A stretch of DNA of 64,000 bases, taken from positions 41,903 to 105,902 of the forward strand of contig SWBL01000170.1 of assembly GCA_024195585.1 (NCBI GenBank), in the 5' to 3' direction. Shown here in pieces: positions 32,545-44,333 of this stretch. Source of the stretch: Aureobasidium sp. EXF-3400. Taxonomy: Eukaryota > Ascomycota > Dothideomycetes > Dothideales > Saccotheciaceae. Position numbers and translations under genes: made by a program. A model generated the notes under the pieces. That model was not told the origin of the DNA. It worked only from the letters and a program-made list of their open reading frames with translations, and ran no database searches. Numbering within the stretch: the stretch's first letter is position 1; every line of letters starts with the position of its first letter.

Positions 32545-33866
32545 ATGCCTGAAGTGCGTTTTCATTCTCATAAACACAATCCATCCAAAAGCTAACGCGT
32601 CCCAAGATCGGTGAAGTAGCGCGTATAGTGCACTTTCTGCGCAAACACTGCGCCAACAAAGTCATCTCGGCGGTTCAAGTTCAAGAGGACAACATCGTCT
32701 ACGGCAAAGTCGGAACCTCGGCTACAGCCTTCCAAAAAGCAATGACCGGCAAGAAGATTCTCGATGCGAAACAGCAGGGCAAGTACTTCTGGCTGGAGAT
32801 GGAAGGAAAAGTGCATCCTGTGATGCATTTGGGCATGACTGGCTGGATCAAGTTCAAAAACGACGACACAAGTCACTATTACCGCAAACCAGAGGATGAA
32901 AACAAACCTCAAGAATGGCCACCAAGGTTCTGGAAGTTTATCTTGCAGCTGGAGAACGACACTAATGAGATTGCGTTTGTCGACCCGAGGAGACTGGCTC
33001 GTATTAGATTGGTGGAAGCCGAAGCACAGCAGTTGCGCAACACTACACCGCTAAAAGAAAATGGACCTGATCCTGTAATCGACCAAGATATCTTGACGGA
33101 AGCTTGGCTGGAGGAAAAGCTCAAGAGCAAGAAAGTGCCTGTCAAAGCGTTGATGCTTGATCAAGCCAACATCTCTGGCATAGGCAATTGGGTTGCCGAT
33201 GAGATCTTGTATCAGGCGAGGATCCACCCTGAACAATATAGCTATACCTTCTCCTCTGCCCAGATCTCAGCATTACATAAGGCGATGATGGACGTTTGTG
33301 GCACTGCAGTGGGTGTATTGGCAGACAGTAGCCAATTTCCTGAGACTTGGCTGATGAGATATCGCTGGGATAAGGGCAAGAAGGACAAGAATGTATTGCC
33401 CAATGGTGACAAGATTGTGCATTTGAAGGTCGGAGGCAGGACTTCGGCGATCGTACCGAGGTTGCAGAAGAAGACTGGAAAGGTTGCTGGAGATGTGGAC
33501 TCTGCGAACGAAGTGTCCGAGGATGCAGCAGATTCGCAAGAGAAAACGACACCGAAGAAAGCCAAAGCAATAAAAGCAAAGGCGAAGAAGGCAGAGACCA
33601 CCAGCAAGGACGAGACTGTGGAGGAAGACTCCAAATCCAAGCGTACGCGAACAACGAAGCGCAAGGCAGAGCCTGAGGATGAGGAATCAGATATGGCCGT
33701 CGAGGCAGAGGAAGAGGTCAAGCCAACAAAGAAAAGACAGACCAAAGCGAACAGCAGCAAAGCCACGAAATCCAAGACCGAGAAGAAGGAAGTCAAGACC
33801 GAGGAAACTGCTGCCGAAGGAGGCACAAGAAGAAGGTCGGGCCGACTCTCAGGAAAGGGCGTCTAG
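32545..33866 (+). CDS. Formamidopyrimidine-DNA glycosylase (Fpg/MutM-like, zincless)
   Basis: This enzyme removes oxidised purines and cleaves the abasic strand. Exon 1 is nine bases (ATG CCT GAA, 32545-32553). After a 53-nt intron, exon 2 (32607-33866) continues IGEVARIVHFLRKH, giving 422 residues. The catalytic Pro2 and Glu3 are thus encoded by the micro-exon. Lys62 (QQGKYFW), the HLGMTGW strand and the helix-two-turn-helix (ISGIGNWVADEILYQARIHP) are intact. Instead of a Cys4 zinc finger there is the plant/fungal zincless loop (VGGRTSAIVPRLQKKTG). A roughly 130-residue Lys/Glu-rich tail (TKRKAEPEDEE, RRRSGRLSGKGV) likely directs nuclear import and DNA contact. Confidence 0.9.
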
Positions 33867-34006
33867 AGCCATCTTGTATCAATCGTTACAACATGCAATA
33901 GACTAAAGGAAAGAACGATCAAAAGAATTAAGATTACCGAACTCTATACTTCTGTCCCTAAGAGTGAATGCCCTGCCATGAATCAATTCTGTCTCGCCAG
34001 CATTCG

Positions 34007-35020
34007 CTATTCTTCCATGACCTTAACCATCCAATCTAACCCTTCTTTAGCCTCCTTGATAATTCCATAGCACCATGCTAAGACAAAACAATGCATCAAG
34101 CCCTCCCAATGCAACCATCTGCCCGCAACACCCTGTTCCTTGCAAAGCTCCGCAAAATGTCTTGCTGGTGGTGCCAACACATCTGCACCTGCGCTGATGC
34201 CGTAAATCGCAACTCCTCTCTCCCTGAACACACTGACATCAGCCAAAATCGGCGATATCCAAGGCGCTTCAGCATCAGCCCCACGACTCCAATTCTCAGC
34301 CGTGCCATTTGTGAACTTGATGCCCAGAAGCGGATCCTTCTTGTCTGCTGCAACCAACTCTTTCTCATATGGTGACGAAGCCACGGGCTGTTTCCTAAGA
34401 TCTACTGCTGGAGAAACCAAGACCAGCTTTTGAGGAACCGGTGCTGAGAGCGTTGATGATAGGACCTTGATCATCAATCCCAAAACTAAATTGCCTCCGG
34501 CAGAGTCGCCTGCAAAGATGACTTCTGTAGTTTCCTTTTCCGCCTCGGTGACTGGGAAGAGGTAAGGATATAGTTTTTCCAGCATAGGCAATGAGTCCTT
34601 TGCTGGCGAATTTGGAGCCAGAGGGTAGGACACGATCGTTACAGTTGAATTAGGTATCCGATGGCAGAGCTCTGCGCAGAGTTTCCAGTGCTCGGGGCTT
34701 GGTGGCATCTGCCAACCTCCGCCCGCAAAGTAGATTATGTTCCTCTTCTTCGCCATGCTACCTTCTTTTGTCGATGATGGGGCTTTGGGTTTCATGTCGT
34801 AGAGCCATATTCCTTCTACTTGTCGTTCGGTCACGCTGCATCGTTTCTTTGCTGTCTTGTGGACGTCAAGGTAAGGCGATCCGGCAGAAAATTCTTTCTT
34901 TGGTTTGATCAAGTAGGGGCGGAAGGGTTTGATTATTGTTTGGAGGAGAGAGATTGGTGTTGACTTGTCGGATCTAGTTGATATTTCCATTGTACTGGGA
35001 TGTTGTGGTATTGTTGCCAT
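34007..35020 (-). CDS. Alpha/beta hydrolase of the hormone-sensitive-lipase/steryl acetyl hydrolase type
   Basis: A single exon encodes 337 residues from ATG 35020; the frame is open further upstream but without an ATG. The nucleophile elbow GDSAGGNLVLGL and the upstream oxyanion strand (NIIYFAGGGWQMPPSPEHW, corresponding to HGGG but with Ala in place of His) identify the family. The acid is probably the Asp in SAGADVLAPP, and the base is His in GLMHCFVLAW. No signal peptide is evident. Substrates in the family include acetyl-sterols, short-chain esters and carbamates; nothing here narrows it. It converges with the DNA glycosylase gene, 140 bp between stops. Confidence 0.8.
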   Translation of the reverse strand: MATIPQHPSTMEISTRSDKSTPISLLQTIIKPFRPYLIKPKKEFSAGSPYLDVHKTAKKRCSVTERQVEGIWLYDMKPKAPSSTKEGSMAKKRNIIYFAGGGWQMPPSPEHWKLCAELCHRIPNSTVTIVSYPLAPNSPAKDSLPMLEKLYPYLFPVTEAEKETTEVIFAGDSAGGNLVLGLMIKVLSSTLSAPVPQKLVLVSPAVDLRKQPVASSPYEKELVAADKKDPLLGIKFTNGTAENWSRGADAEAPWISPILADVSVFRERGVAIYGISAGADVLAPPARHFAELCKEQGVAGRWLHWEGLMHCFVLAWCYGIIKEAKEGLDWMVKVMEE

Positions 35021-35670
35021 GTCCTTGTTGTGTCTGTGACCAGAAACGTGTCTTGAGTTCCGGAAGAGCTCTGAATGAGGGAGCCTTTGTTGTACAACTA
35101 TCAATCTGAAAGACGTTCTTGCTTTCAAGTTATAGAAATGGCGAGAAAGGAAGAGACCGAAACATAGCTATGTTCATGTTTCCGCCGTTCTCCTGATGAT
35201 TTTGATGACGTATTGACTCGCTTTTTTAGTCTCAATCATTCTGTCTTCCATTCGCGTGAAATATCTAGACTAGCAGCCTCATCTCGGGGCATGAAGTTAT
35301 TCAACCAACCCTCAAAAAGACTTTGGTTGACTGTTACTTTGCCAGACAAACTGGTCCAAAGTTCAGAATATGGTAGATTAGATTGCAGTGAAAATGACAT
35401 CATCTCTGCATTGCTGATGGGACAACCCTGTTCGGCGGTTGGTGAGCATCAACCTCGATGCGATGAATGTCTCGACCAGGAATCAATGTAGAAGGAACCG
35501 GGTGTAATAGAAAGTCCAGTCCAAGGCCTACGAGAGGTTACGGACTGCACATAAAGATTGATCGGGACCAGGCACAAATTTGATCGAGCATCGGCGGACA
35601 CGGTGTATATCCAATAGTTCGGCGCAAAGCGAGTCTGAAGCTTGCATTCATGTCGAGTAGTAAAGAGCCT
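35021..35670. promoter_or_regulatory. Intergenic region between the hydrolase start and VPS9 3' end
   Basis: 650 bases with no credible gene; the frame at 35213-35491 shows no conserved features. It holds the hydrolase promoter and the VPS9 3' UTR. Confidence 0.4.
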
Positions 35671-37855
35671 TTAGCCATTCAAAGCAAGACACGCATCCAC
35701 GGCAGACCCTACCCGCCCTTCCTTCATCCTCACAACATCACTGATAACCTCACGGTCCAAGTCCGGGAACATGCCTTGTAGTGTTCTGTCATCGTGTTAG
35801 CATATTGGCCTTGCGACTCATAGTAGTGCATTGAACCTACTCAACAACGACCTGATGTTCCTGCGCTTGTATCCTCTGAGCCTCTGCCATATCGGTGCTT
35901 GCCTGTCTTGCAGCAGAGTCCTGAGAGCTACGACCGCGGCTAGACTCGAAGCTCCTTGCTCGGTCCATTTCTCTTCGCTCAGGACCGCGTAGTGTACGGG
36001 TATCTTCGGCACTCTTACGGTGCTGCGGTAGTGCTGGCAGGCCAGGGGACAATCTAGGCGTAGAGATAGGTTGAGGTGTGGCGAGTTGTCTAGGAGATGA
36101 AGACGAAGGTTGGCTTTCGTCGCTGAACATGCGGCCTATGGTGGACAGCGGTTTTTGGATTGTGCGAAGGAGGCCTGTGACTGCCGCATTCTCGCCTTCG
36201 GGCTCACCAGCAGAGTTTTTGGACCGCACACTGCTTCCTCGATGTAATGGCGCTCGCTCGCCCTCAGTGCTATTTCTTGTGGTTACTTCCGGTCTGCTTA
36301 GACTGCTCTTTTCGTTTAATTGAGGATGTGTAGGGTGTGACGAGCTAGCGGTGGCCTTATCGTGCGTCGAGGCTTCGTACTCATCTGATTTGTGACCCTC
36401 GGCGATTTGGCTCACGGCGGCCTCGACATTCTTCTCGAACTCCTCATCGGTGATGGTCAAATTGCTACGATCGAGGTTCTCAATAAATGTGACGACACCC
36501 ATCAAGGAGGATATGTAGTACCCGGCCTCGCCTCCAAGCTTGTCCTGGTTTCTGAAGCGTAGGATGTATTGCACATTGCTGACGAGATGGTCGGGATTGG
36601 CGCGGAGGACGGTATAGATGAGAAGCGGCACAAATGCATCGGCGGACTGATCACTCTTGTTGTTCTTGAGGTAACCAAAGATGACTTTGCAAGTGTTGAG
36701 AATGCAGATGACCTTGTCGCGTGGGGCGCGATATGAACCGATCTTGAGCAACTCTTGCTGCGCAAGGACAAGGAAGCGACGACCTTTGTCGGTGATGGGG
36801 GCAATGTCAAGATGTTCCTCTCGGATCCAGCCGTAGATTCTTATCTTTTGTGCAATGACCTCGTCTCTTTCTACATCTTCTTGGTGCTGGCCTCTCCTGC
36901 CTGGACCGTGTGGTGAATGTGTTTGCTGGCGGAAGCGTCTCTTTGTGGGAGAACTGACTTCCTGGGCGGGAATCGCAGGCGAAAAGGTCTGCGAGTAGAG
37001 TCTGTTCATGACCAACTTCTCCATCCCTTCTCTAGCATTGTCGAATTCAGCATCGCTAACAGTCCTCCACACCTCGCATTGTGCCATCTTCTTGGAAATG
37101 AACTCGAGGAAGTCGGAGATGATCTTGACCTGCTCGTGAACGGCCCACTGCTTCTTGCCGAACTCATTAAGGAAGGATCTGAGGAAGCGGGCGACGGGAT
37201 CGGCTGTGCGATGGCGGAGTTGTTCAAGGAAGCGGTGAAAGTCGAAAGGAAGAGCGGGCTCGGGATCAGGAGAGGGCGGTGGTGGTTGGAAGATGGAGGA
37301 TGCAGGACGTGGAGAGTCGGTTCTGTCTGGCTGCTGAATGCTAACACCAGAGATGGAGCCAGGACGAGCAGCGGCAGGGCTGAAGATGTAGCTGTCGCGA
37401 GATTGTGTACGCTGCAGTTTCGGAGAGGTCATTGTGCTTGGTGAGGGCGATGGATCTAGACTCGAGGTGCGCATGGGCAGCTGTGACATGTCGAGACGAG
37501 GCGACATGATCTTTTGCAAGGCTGGGTCGGCCACGTCGTCGTCCATCTCGTCCATGATGTTGGCAAGCTCATCGTCCTGGGCATATTGATGGCGCAGGAA
37601 CTTGTCGTCTTTTGGAGGCGGCGGCGGAGGTGTTGGCGACCGAACTCTTTCCTTCTCTTTTTCCTTTGCAGGCTGTGGTTGTGTTGGCTCTTGTTGCTTT
37701 TCGTTCAAGTCCAGCTCCTGCGTCTTCTCGGCCAAGTCGTTGTTTGCTGTTGTCGAAGACGTCGTCGTCGTCGTCGGTTGTTGTGTTGTGGGATGTGCGT
37801 TTTCTGAAGGGATGCCGAGATCGATCAAGACATTTTGCTCCTTCTCGGATTCCAT
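35671..37855 (-). CDS. VPS9: Vps9-domain Rab5/Ypt5x guanine nucleotide exchange factor with CUE domain
   Basis: Two exons (35841-37855 and 35671-35785; 55-nt intron) encode 709 residues. The helical bundle plus VPS9 domain spans about residues 200-480, with SDAEFDNAREGMEKLVMNRL, DKVICILNTCKVIFGYL, SADAFVPLLIYTVLRANP and GEAGYYISSLMGVVTFIENL. The last contains the family's Tyr/Thr surface for Rab5 exchange. The C-terminal exon encodes a CUE domain (LQGMFPDLDREVI, GRVGSAVDACLAL) that binds monoubiquitin. Without splicing the protein stops one codon past the donor. The N-terminal 170 residues are disordered and Pro/Ser-rich. Role: endosome and vacuole traffic. It is divergent from the ASNSD1-like gene. 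Confidence 0.92.
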
Positions 37856-38231
37856 ATTGTAGTCTGCTCAATTTACGTGTTGCATTCCAGTGCTGACGGA
37901 GGCCCAACTTCACAAAAGTCCGCAAGCTTAGGAATACAATAAACACTCAGGTATGTCCAGGCCTTGTTGGATGTATACAACCTGGGCGTGGAAGGCGCAG
38001 GAGGTGCCAGAAAAGAAGAGGAGTATTAGATATTAGGTATGTTCCTTGCAGGTTCAAAAGTCCGAGTCCTCGAGCTCGTTGAAGCCGATGGCGAGGGGCT
38101 CAGGGCTCAGCGCTGCTTCTTGCTCCTGCCACATGGGCCTCGTGCACCATGACGCTTGGCTTGGCACCTTCCTTCTGCCAATCTTCAACCCGCCATTGTT
38201 CGTTTTGTCTTGCATCCTTCTGTTGCAGACT
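37856..38231. promoter_or_regulatory. Divergent promoter region VPS9 / ASNSD1-like
   Basis: 376 bases between divergent starts. The plus-strand frame is open from 38046 and has an upstream in-frame ATG near 38088, but the enzyme needs Cys at position 2, so I treat this as leader. Confidence 0.45.
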
Positions 38232-39962
38232 ATGTGTGGCATCTTTTGTTCTGTCAGCGCTACTGAACACGTAGTTCCTGAGGAAACACATCGCCGACTC
38301 CTGGAGAGAAGAGGTCCTGACTCTTCCCGAGAGCTGGAACAAAAGTCAGAAAATGTTTATCTGACCTGTTTCAGCACCGTCCTCGCTCTTAGAGGGGACC
38401 ACACTGTTGTCCAGCCTGTACAACATACAGACTACCCAGATGCTTTCCTCTGTTGGAATGGTGAAGCCTGGAAGCATGATGCTTCTCCCATTTCAGGCAA
38501 TGATTCAGAAGTCGTCTTTGCAAACATCTCAAGCCTTCTCAAAGCTGAAGACTCAGGCGCACCTGCTTCCATGAGTAAAGTCGTGCAGCATGCTCTGAAT
38601 TTGATCACTGGTCCTTATGCTTTTGCCTACTACGACCCTCGGTCAGACACTCTATTTTTTGGTAGGGATCCTCTTGGACGGCGCTCCTTGATGCACCGCA
38701 TCGATGACAATGGTAATTTCATTCTTTCTACCATTTCTGGTTCACAAGATCAAGCTTGGGAGGAAGTAGAAGCTGAAGGTATCTACTCGCTCAATCTCAA
38801 GTCCTTTCACGCGTCTGTTCAGAAGAAAGAGCGGTGCATACCAATACGCATTCCCTACGCCTCCTCCCCAAACACTGTCATTTCCACACCCTCACCACTT
38901 GTGTCGCCTGCGTCTCCACTAAGCACCTCGTCTCCTGCTGTTGCAAAAGTTGAGACCTTGCTGCGTGACTCTCTGCATCTACGCATTTCCAACATTCCTG
39001 CCTGCTCACAACCCCTGTCATCGTCTCCTTCAGCGAATCTTGCTGTTCTCTTTTCTGGTGGTCTAGATTGCACTCTCCTGGCTCGGCTCTCACACGAGAT
39101 ACTTGATCCAGCACAACCAATCGACCTTCTGAATGTTGCCTTCGAGAACCCTCGAGTACATCGCCGGCCCGCAGACGCAGATCCTGACGAACCCTGGTCA
39201 CCTTACGAACTTTGCCCAGACCGAATCACTGGACGTGCTTCTTTCGCTGAGCTGCAAGCCATCTGTCCTGATCGGGTTTGGAACTTTGTCGCCATTGATA
39301 TCCCATACAAGGAGTTTCTCGCTCATAGACCAGAAGTTGTCAGCTTGATTTATCCTCACAATACTGAGATGGATCTGAGCATCGCTTCTGCTCTCTATTT
39401 TGCTTCACGAGGCCAAGGGACGATACATTCAAAATCCGCAGAACCGATCAGTTATACGTCTACAGCAAGAGTGCTGCTCTCCGGCTTGGGCGCTGACGAA
39501 ATGTTCGGCGGATACACTCGACACGATACTGCCTTTCGCCGCCATGGTTTCTCTGGTCTCAAGGATGAACTTGATCTCGATGTTGATAGGCTGGGTAAAC
39601 GAAATCTTGGCCGTGATGACCGCGTACTGTCCAATTGGGCAAGGGAGACAAGATTTCCATTCCTGGACGAAGATCTTGTGAGATGGGCAGTTAATGCTCC
39701 TGTTTGGGAGAGATGTGGATTTGGCGAAAACAAGGAAAACTTGGATAGCGAGGCTGGCTCTTTAGAACCTGCGAAGAAAGTACTACGGTGCCTTGCCTGG
39801 AAACTCGGCATGACAAAGGTTGCTGCGGAGAAGAAACGAGCAGTAAGCAAACTTGTCACGTTTTTTGGCAACCAATGCTGACGAGAATCACAGATCCAGT
39901 TCGGCGCCCGTACAGCCAAGATGGAGGTGGGCCGCTCGAAGGGAACCCAGGCTATTGCTTGA
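38232..39962 (+). CDS. Asparagine-synthetase-domain protein (ASNSD1-like)
   Basis: Two exons (38232-39842, 39894-39962) encode 559 residues. MCGIFCSV at the start puts the Ntn glutaminase nucleophile at Cys2, with later elements RRGPDSS and GPYAFAYYDP. The C-terminal ATP-pyrophosphatase half has the PP-loop LFSGGLDCTLLARL and ARVLLSGLGADEMFGGYTRH, typical of the ASNSD1 branch rather than Asn1/Asn2. The short last exon (IQFGARTAKMEVGRSKG) is recovered by splicing from GTAAGC. Amidotransferase chemistry (Gln to Asp-like acceptor) is the family activity, but the natural product of ASNSD1 proteins is not known. It converges with the cupin gene with only 12 bases between stop codons. Confidence 0.85.
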
Positions 39963-39974
39963 GGATCGTTCGCC

Positions 39975-40703
39975 TCACTTGCCCTTCTTGGTCTCATTAA
40001 GCTCAGGGTTATAGTACTCAGAATAAGATCCTTTGTACCCCAATAGACCCCCACCAATCCAGCGGCCAACCACAACTCCCAAACCATAAGACAGATAGTG
40101 CATCAACCATGTTGGACCTATATCCCAAGCCAAGCTCACCTCAGCCGAGTCCAGAAACAAGAGGAGTTGTGGAAGACTTGGAGAAACTTTTTGACGACTG
40201 CAATCTTCGAGATAAGAATACAAGTTCCGGAAGAAACGCTCGCTGACACCAAGATCTGTGGCTGTGGTTTCCGATGACAGAGGAGAAGTTTCAGCCGAGA
40301 TCTCAATGACACAAGGACCTTTGTGTGAGGGGTCCGGAGCGAAAGTGTGAGGGGCACCGGGTGTTATAGAGATGCGCGGGTTGGGATCTGTGGCAGATAT
40401 CTTTGTTTCTTTGCCATTGAGTGTGAAGATGAAGGTTCTATTGGAAAGTCAGATGTTGCATACAAGATATTAGAAGACAACGGACCCTTGTGTCACTGTA
40501 AAGTGCTCCTTTTGATGCCAGTGGAAATGGTATGGGGGCACTAAATTTTCTCGTTGAGCCTTTGTGATTTTGGAAGAATCTGGATATGTCTGGATCTCCA
40601 AGACACTGTTTCCGGAGCGGGGAGTAAGCCATTTGGTAGTTCTGGCACCGTCACAACTGACTAGCGAGTCAGACTCTGCTGTTTTCGTGCGGACAAAAGA
40701 CAT
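39975..40703 (-). CDS. Cupin-domain protein with hydrophobic C-terminal segment
   Basis: Exons 40486-40703 and 39975-40437 (48-nt intron) encode 226 residues. PYHFHWHQKEHFTVTQG is cupin motif 1 (HxH, Glu, Gly). The strand GTFIFTLNGKE follows directly across the splice, and ISITPGAPHTF supplies the motif 2 His. Near the C-terminus a glycine-rich hydrophobic stretch (WLMHYLSYGLGVVVGRW) may attach to membrane. Cupins of this size are often small metal enzymes or epimerases, but no specific function is indicated. Its start is 241 bases from that of SHP1 (divergent). Confidence 0.78.
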
Positions 40704-40944
40704 GTCTGGATTTGATGTCAGTCAGAATATCATATGCGACGTTGAAAGAGTGCTGAGAGATGTCGATGATGGAAGGCGGGCTCTTGAAGCTATGACCATC
40801 AAGCACATGTCTGAGGGGATCCGTTTGAGGCATGACGTGTGGCCAAGGCGTTTGTTTGTAGACGGTCCCTTCGCCGCACATTTGTAGACAGATTTGCGAG
40901 ACTGGTTAGACACTGAACTTGGTTTCGTAGAGTCAGAAACCATT

Positions 40945-42302
40945 ATGGATTCCGAGCACCAAGACCTCATCGCTCAGTTCAGCGGCATCACAGGAGCATC
41001 GCCAGCAACCGTGAGTCTGGAATGCACTCTACCCCACATCCGTCACCAGTCTTCTATCCACCTTCGATACCTTTCTGTTCTTTCACTCATCAACCATCTA
41101 ACAAAACACCGAGCTAGGCACAAACCGCTCTCGCTGCATCCGACTGGGACATCGAACAAGCCGTCACTCTATACTTCGCCTCTCAAGACGCTCCTGCCGC
41201 AGACAGCGACGACTCTCTACAAGAACCCGCCGTCCCATCCCTGCCTTCATCGATCCCTGCCGCAAACCAATCCTCGTCATCAACCAACCCTCCTCCACCT
41301 TCAACCCGATCCAACATGGTGCGCACCTTCCGTGATCTTCAAAACGACGAGGACCGTGGCGACGATGACCACAGCGACCAAGATCCTCAGCAGGACTTTT
41401 TCGCTGGAGGCGAGAAGTCCGGTCTAGCTGTCCAGGACCCTAACAGACGCCCTCAAGACCACTTCAACAACATCATGAACCAAGCTAGGCAGTGCGTTGT
41501 AACAACCATTCACTTTGTCAACCCAGCTAATCCCATGCCCAGGAACCGCGACCGTCCCTCTGACGACGATGAAGACCAAGCACCCGCTCAGTCCGGTGCC
41601 TTCCAAGGCCGCGCCCAAACTCTTGGAGGCGACGACGCTCCCTCGCGTGTCATTGAAGACCCCAATGCTTCTGCCGCACCTAGTAGACCCTCGCTACCTC
41701 GCGTGAGCCGCACACTTCATCTCTGGCAGGACGGCTTCAGCATCGACGACGGCGAGTTGCACCGCTTCGACGACCCTCAGAATGCTCCTGTCCTCGCCCT
41801 CATCAACCAAGGCCGTGCTCCACTTGCTTTGCTTGGTGTTCAGCCAGGCCAGGAAGTTGATCTTCAACTCGACCCGCACAAGGACGAGAAGTACGTTCAG
41901 CCCAAGAAGAAGTACAAGCCCTTCGGTGGCTCTGGCCAGCGTCTTGGATCTCCTACGCCCGGTCCATCTGGTTCCACTACCGCACCTGCCGCAGCAGCTT
42001 CATCCGCCACATCTTCAGCACCCGCATCGTCGGCACCAAAGGTCGAAATCGACGAGGCACAGCCTGCCGTGCAGCTTCAGATTCGTCTTGGTGACGGCAC
42101 ACGCCTGGTGTCACGCTTCAACACCACCCACACCGTCGGCGACATCTACAACTTCGTCACAGCCAGCAGTACCGCCAGCCAGAGCAGAGCTTTCACCCTC
42201 ATGACCACCTTCCCCAACAAGAATCTTGAAGACAAGAGCGCCAAGCTCGAGGATCTGCCCGAGCTCAAGCGCGGCGGTGTTGTTGTACAAAAGTGGAATT
42301 AG
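40945..42302 (+). CDS. SHP1: UBA-SEP-UBX protein Shp1/p47, Cdc48 cofactor
   Basis: Exons 40945-41010 and 41118-42302 give 416 residues. Domains in order: UBA-like N-terminus (IAQFSGITGASP then SDWDIEQAVTLYFASQD after the intron), acidic linker, SEP domain (about 215-285: RTLHLWQDGFSIDDGELHRF, PVLALINQGRAPLALLGV), and C-terminal UBX (about 335-416: VQLQIRLGDGTRLVSRFN, FTLMTTFPNKNL). Shp1 links ubiquitinated substrates and PP1 (Glc7) regulation to the Cdc48/p97 segregase. Length and domain order match yeast Shp1. The FNNIMNQARQ helix upstream of SEP is also conserved. Confidence 0.93.
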
Positions 42303-42565
42303 ACATATCCATTAGAATGGGCTACTACCGTCTATCCAGAGAGGGGATTCATGGAGGTGTACGATGAAGATGCATAAAAGGGCTTGCCGCACACGGTCTT
42401 GAGACAGGAAAGACATGGGTTGTCCACACTTATCAGATGGACGAGAGGCTAAGCCTCAGTCCTCGAGACATTCGATCCGCAGATCAAGCAATAGACTTGC
42501 AACCTCGACAGAGGTCAAATGGAAAAAAAAAACATCATTTACAATGGTCGTTGACATTTCTTGCT

Positions 42566-43468
42566 CTAGTTTATTGTGTAACCGCCATCAGCAACCAAGG
42601 CAGCGCCCTGAACAAAGGAAGACTTGGGCGAGCAGAGGAACAGAATGCAATCAGCTATCTCTTCCGGTGTGCCTGCTCTGTTCATGGGAGCAATAGAGAT
42701 GGCTTTCCTGACCTCATCATTGATAAGTGGTGTTTCAATGACACCAGGGCATACGCAATTGACTCTGATGTTGTGAGCCGAATAGTCCAGAGCGTCCGAT
42801 TTGGTCAGACCGATGATAGCAGCTTTTGCCGAACAGTATGCCGCTATGAACCATCATCAGTATTCGCGAAGAGAGAAGGAAGAGGAGTCTGGCAAAACTT
42901 ACGTGCTTGAGGTCTAGCCACGATACCCAACTGAGAAGCCACATTGACAATGACACCTCTGTTTCCCTGCCTTCCATTTTGAGTTTCCAGCGGTTCTTGA
43001 TTTACCATGATTTTCAGTTCTTCCCTTGAACACAACCAACTTCCTCTGTAATCTACATTTACGATGTGATCAAACTCCTCCAATGTCATTTCGTGGGATT
43101 TCTTTGCAGCACCGAGGACGCCCGCACAATTTACTGCGTAGTCCAGTCTTTGAAATTTGTCTAGCGTCTGACGGAAAAGGTCGCGGACGGAAGAGGGAGA
43201 GGATATGTCTGTTGAGACTGGGAGAAACTCTACAGAAGGAAAGGTTTGAGATAGTGAGGAGTGGGTTTGGTTCAAAGAGGCTTCGGAGATGTCGGCGAGG
43301 ACAATGCGGGTGCAGCCTTCCTGTGCAAATGCTGTTGCTGTTGCTTTCCCGATGCCTGATTGATGCTTTGTTGGCATGATGAAAGTGGAGTGGATGGGGG
43401 GGATTATAGAGCTTACCGGAGGAGGCACCGGTGATTAGAGCGACACCAGGAAAGAGAGTGGAAGGCAT
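42566..43468 (-). CDS. Short-chain dehydrogenase/reductase
   Basis: Exons 43417-43468, 42903-43355 and 42566-42843 give 260 residues. Classical SDR: TGASSGIGKATA cofactor motif (the Gly-rich loop is split by intron 1), NCAGVLGAA, catalytic Ser (VNVASQLG) and YCSAK after intron 2. The C-terminal stretch ending in LVADGGYTIN is typical of FabG-like reductases. An acidic residue after the second strand (VLADIS) suggests NAD(H) preference. No signal or membrane anchor. The substrate is unknown. It converges with SHP1. Confidence 0.85.
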
Positions 43469-44333
43469 GATTTTGAGATAAGATGTTTGCTTTGTTCAGA
43501 GTATTAAGAGAACGGTATACGAGTAGATTATTGATTAAATGGTGGAAAGTCTCCCTACACTTATGTCATGCGTTTATCGATAGGTACACACGAATTTGGG
43601 GTCAAAGAGGTGGGGAAAGGTGTCATGACCCCAAAAAAAGATGGAGGGATAGATGAACTGTTGGAGTCGTCCTACTCTGAGTACCTCCTATAATGGTTTC
43701 ATGCATGTCGTCGAGGACAGTCTGTTGCAAGAAGAAGGCTCGATGAAACAAACGGACAAGTCAAGGATAAATGGCAAGAGTTGCACAGCCTCGAGGGTCG
43801 AAAGGGGAAAAGATGATGGGCGTGATGAGCATATTCTGAAACGGCAGCGGCAAGCAACCCGGTCGTCTATCACACGCGAAACAGCGACAGGTGATGGAAG
43901 CTAGGAGCGAGAGAAGGGAGATGAGATAGTTGCAAGCAAGATAGCAGAAGTGGCTGGTCAGCAAAAGACTGCTATCAGAGTGTGGTCAGACATGTGAGAG
44001 TATACAAGGTCGATAGGGGAGGGGTGTGTGTGGAGACTTGGCAGGTTGAAACGTTGATGGCAAGCAAGCGGCATGAATTCAGGAGAAAGGTTGAAAAGAA
44101 TGGTAAACGGCAGACGCGACAAGGGGGCGGCCAACCTGTCGGCACATTTAGTGTGTTGGATCGTCGTGGTTTAACAGTCGTGCATCTTCTTGTCTTGATG
44201 AATTTACGAAACTTTCTCATCGCGTGTAACCTTCATAATCGGCAGCTCGTCCGCGACTGAGCATCCCCTATCGTATCCCAACTACAGCCAGGCAGAGCAG
44301 GCCCCTCTGTTCGCATTCCACAACAGACCAGAC
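43469..44333. promoter_or_regulatory. Divergent intergenic region SDR / DUF3405
   Basis: 865 bases between divergent starts. Short frames at 43653-43904 and 43982-44260 have no family resemblance. A run of purine-rich sequence (43720-43960) is the only feature noticed. Confidence 0.4.

Noticed and set aside
43653..44260. Short plus-strand frames between SDR and DUF3405 genes
   Set aside because: No splice logic, no conserved residues, and biased purine-rich composition.
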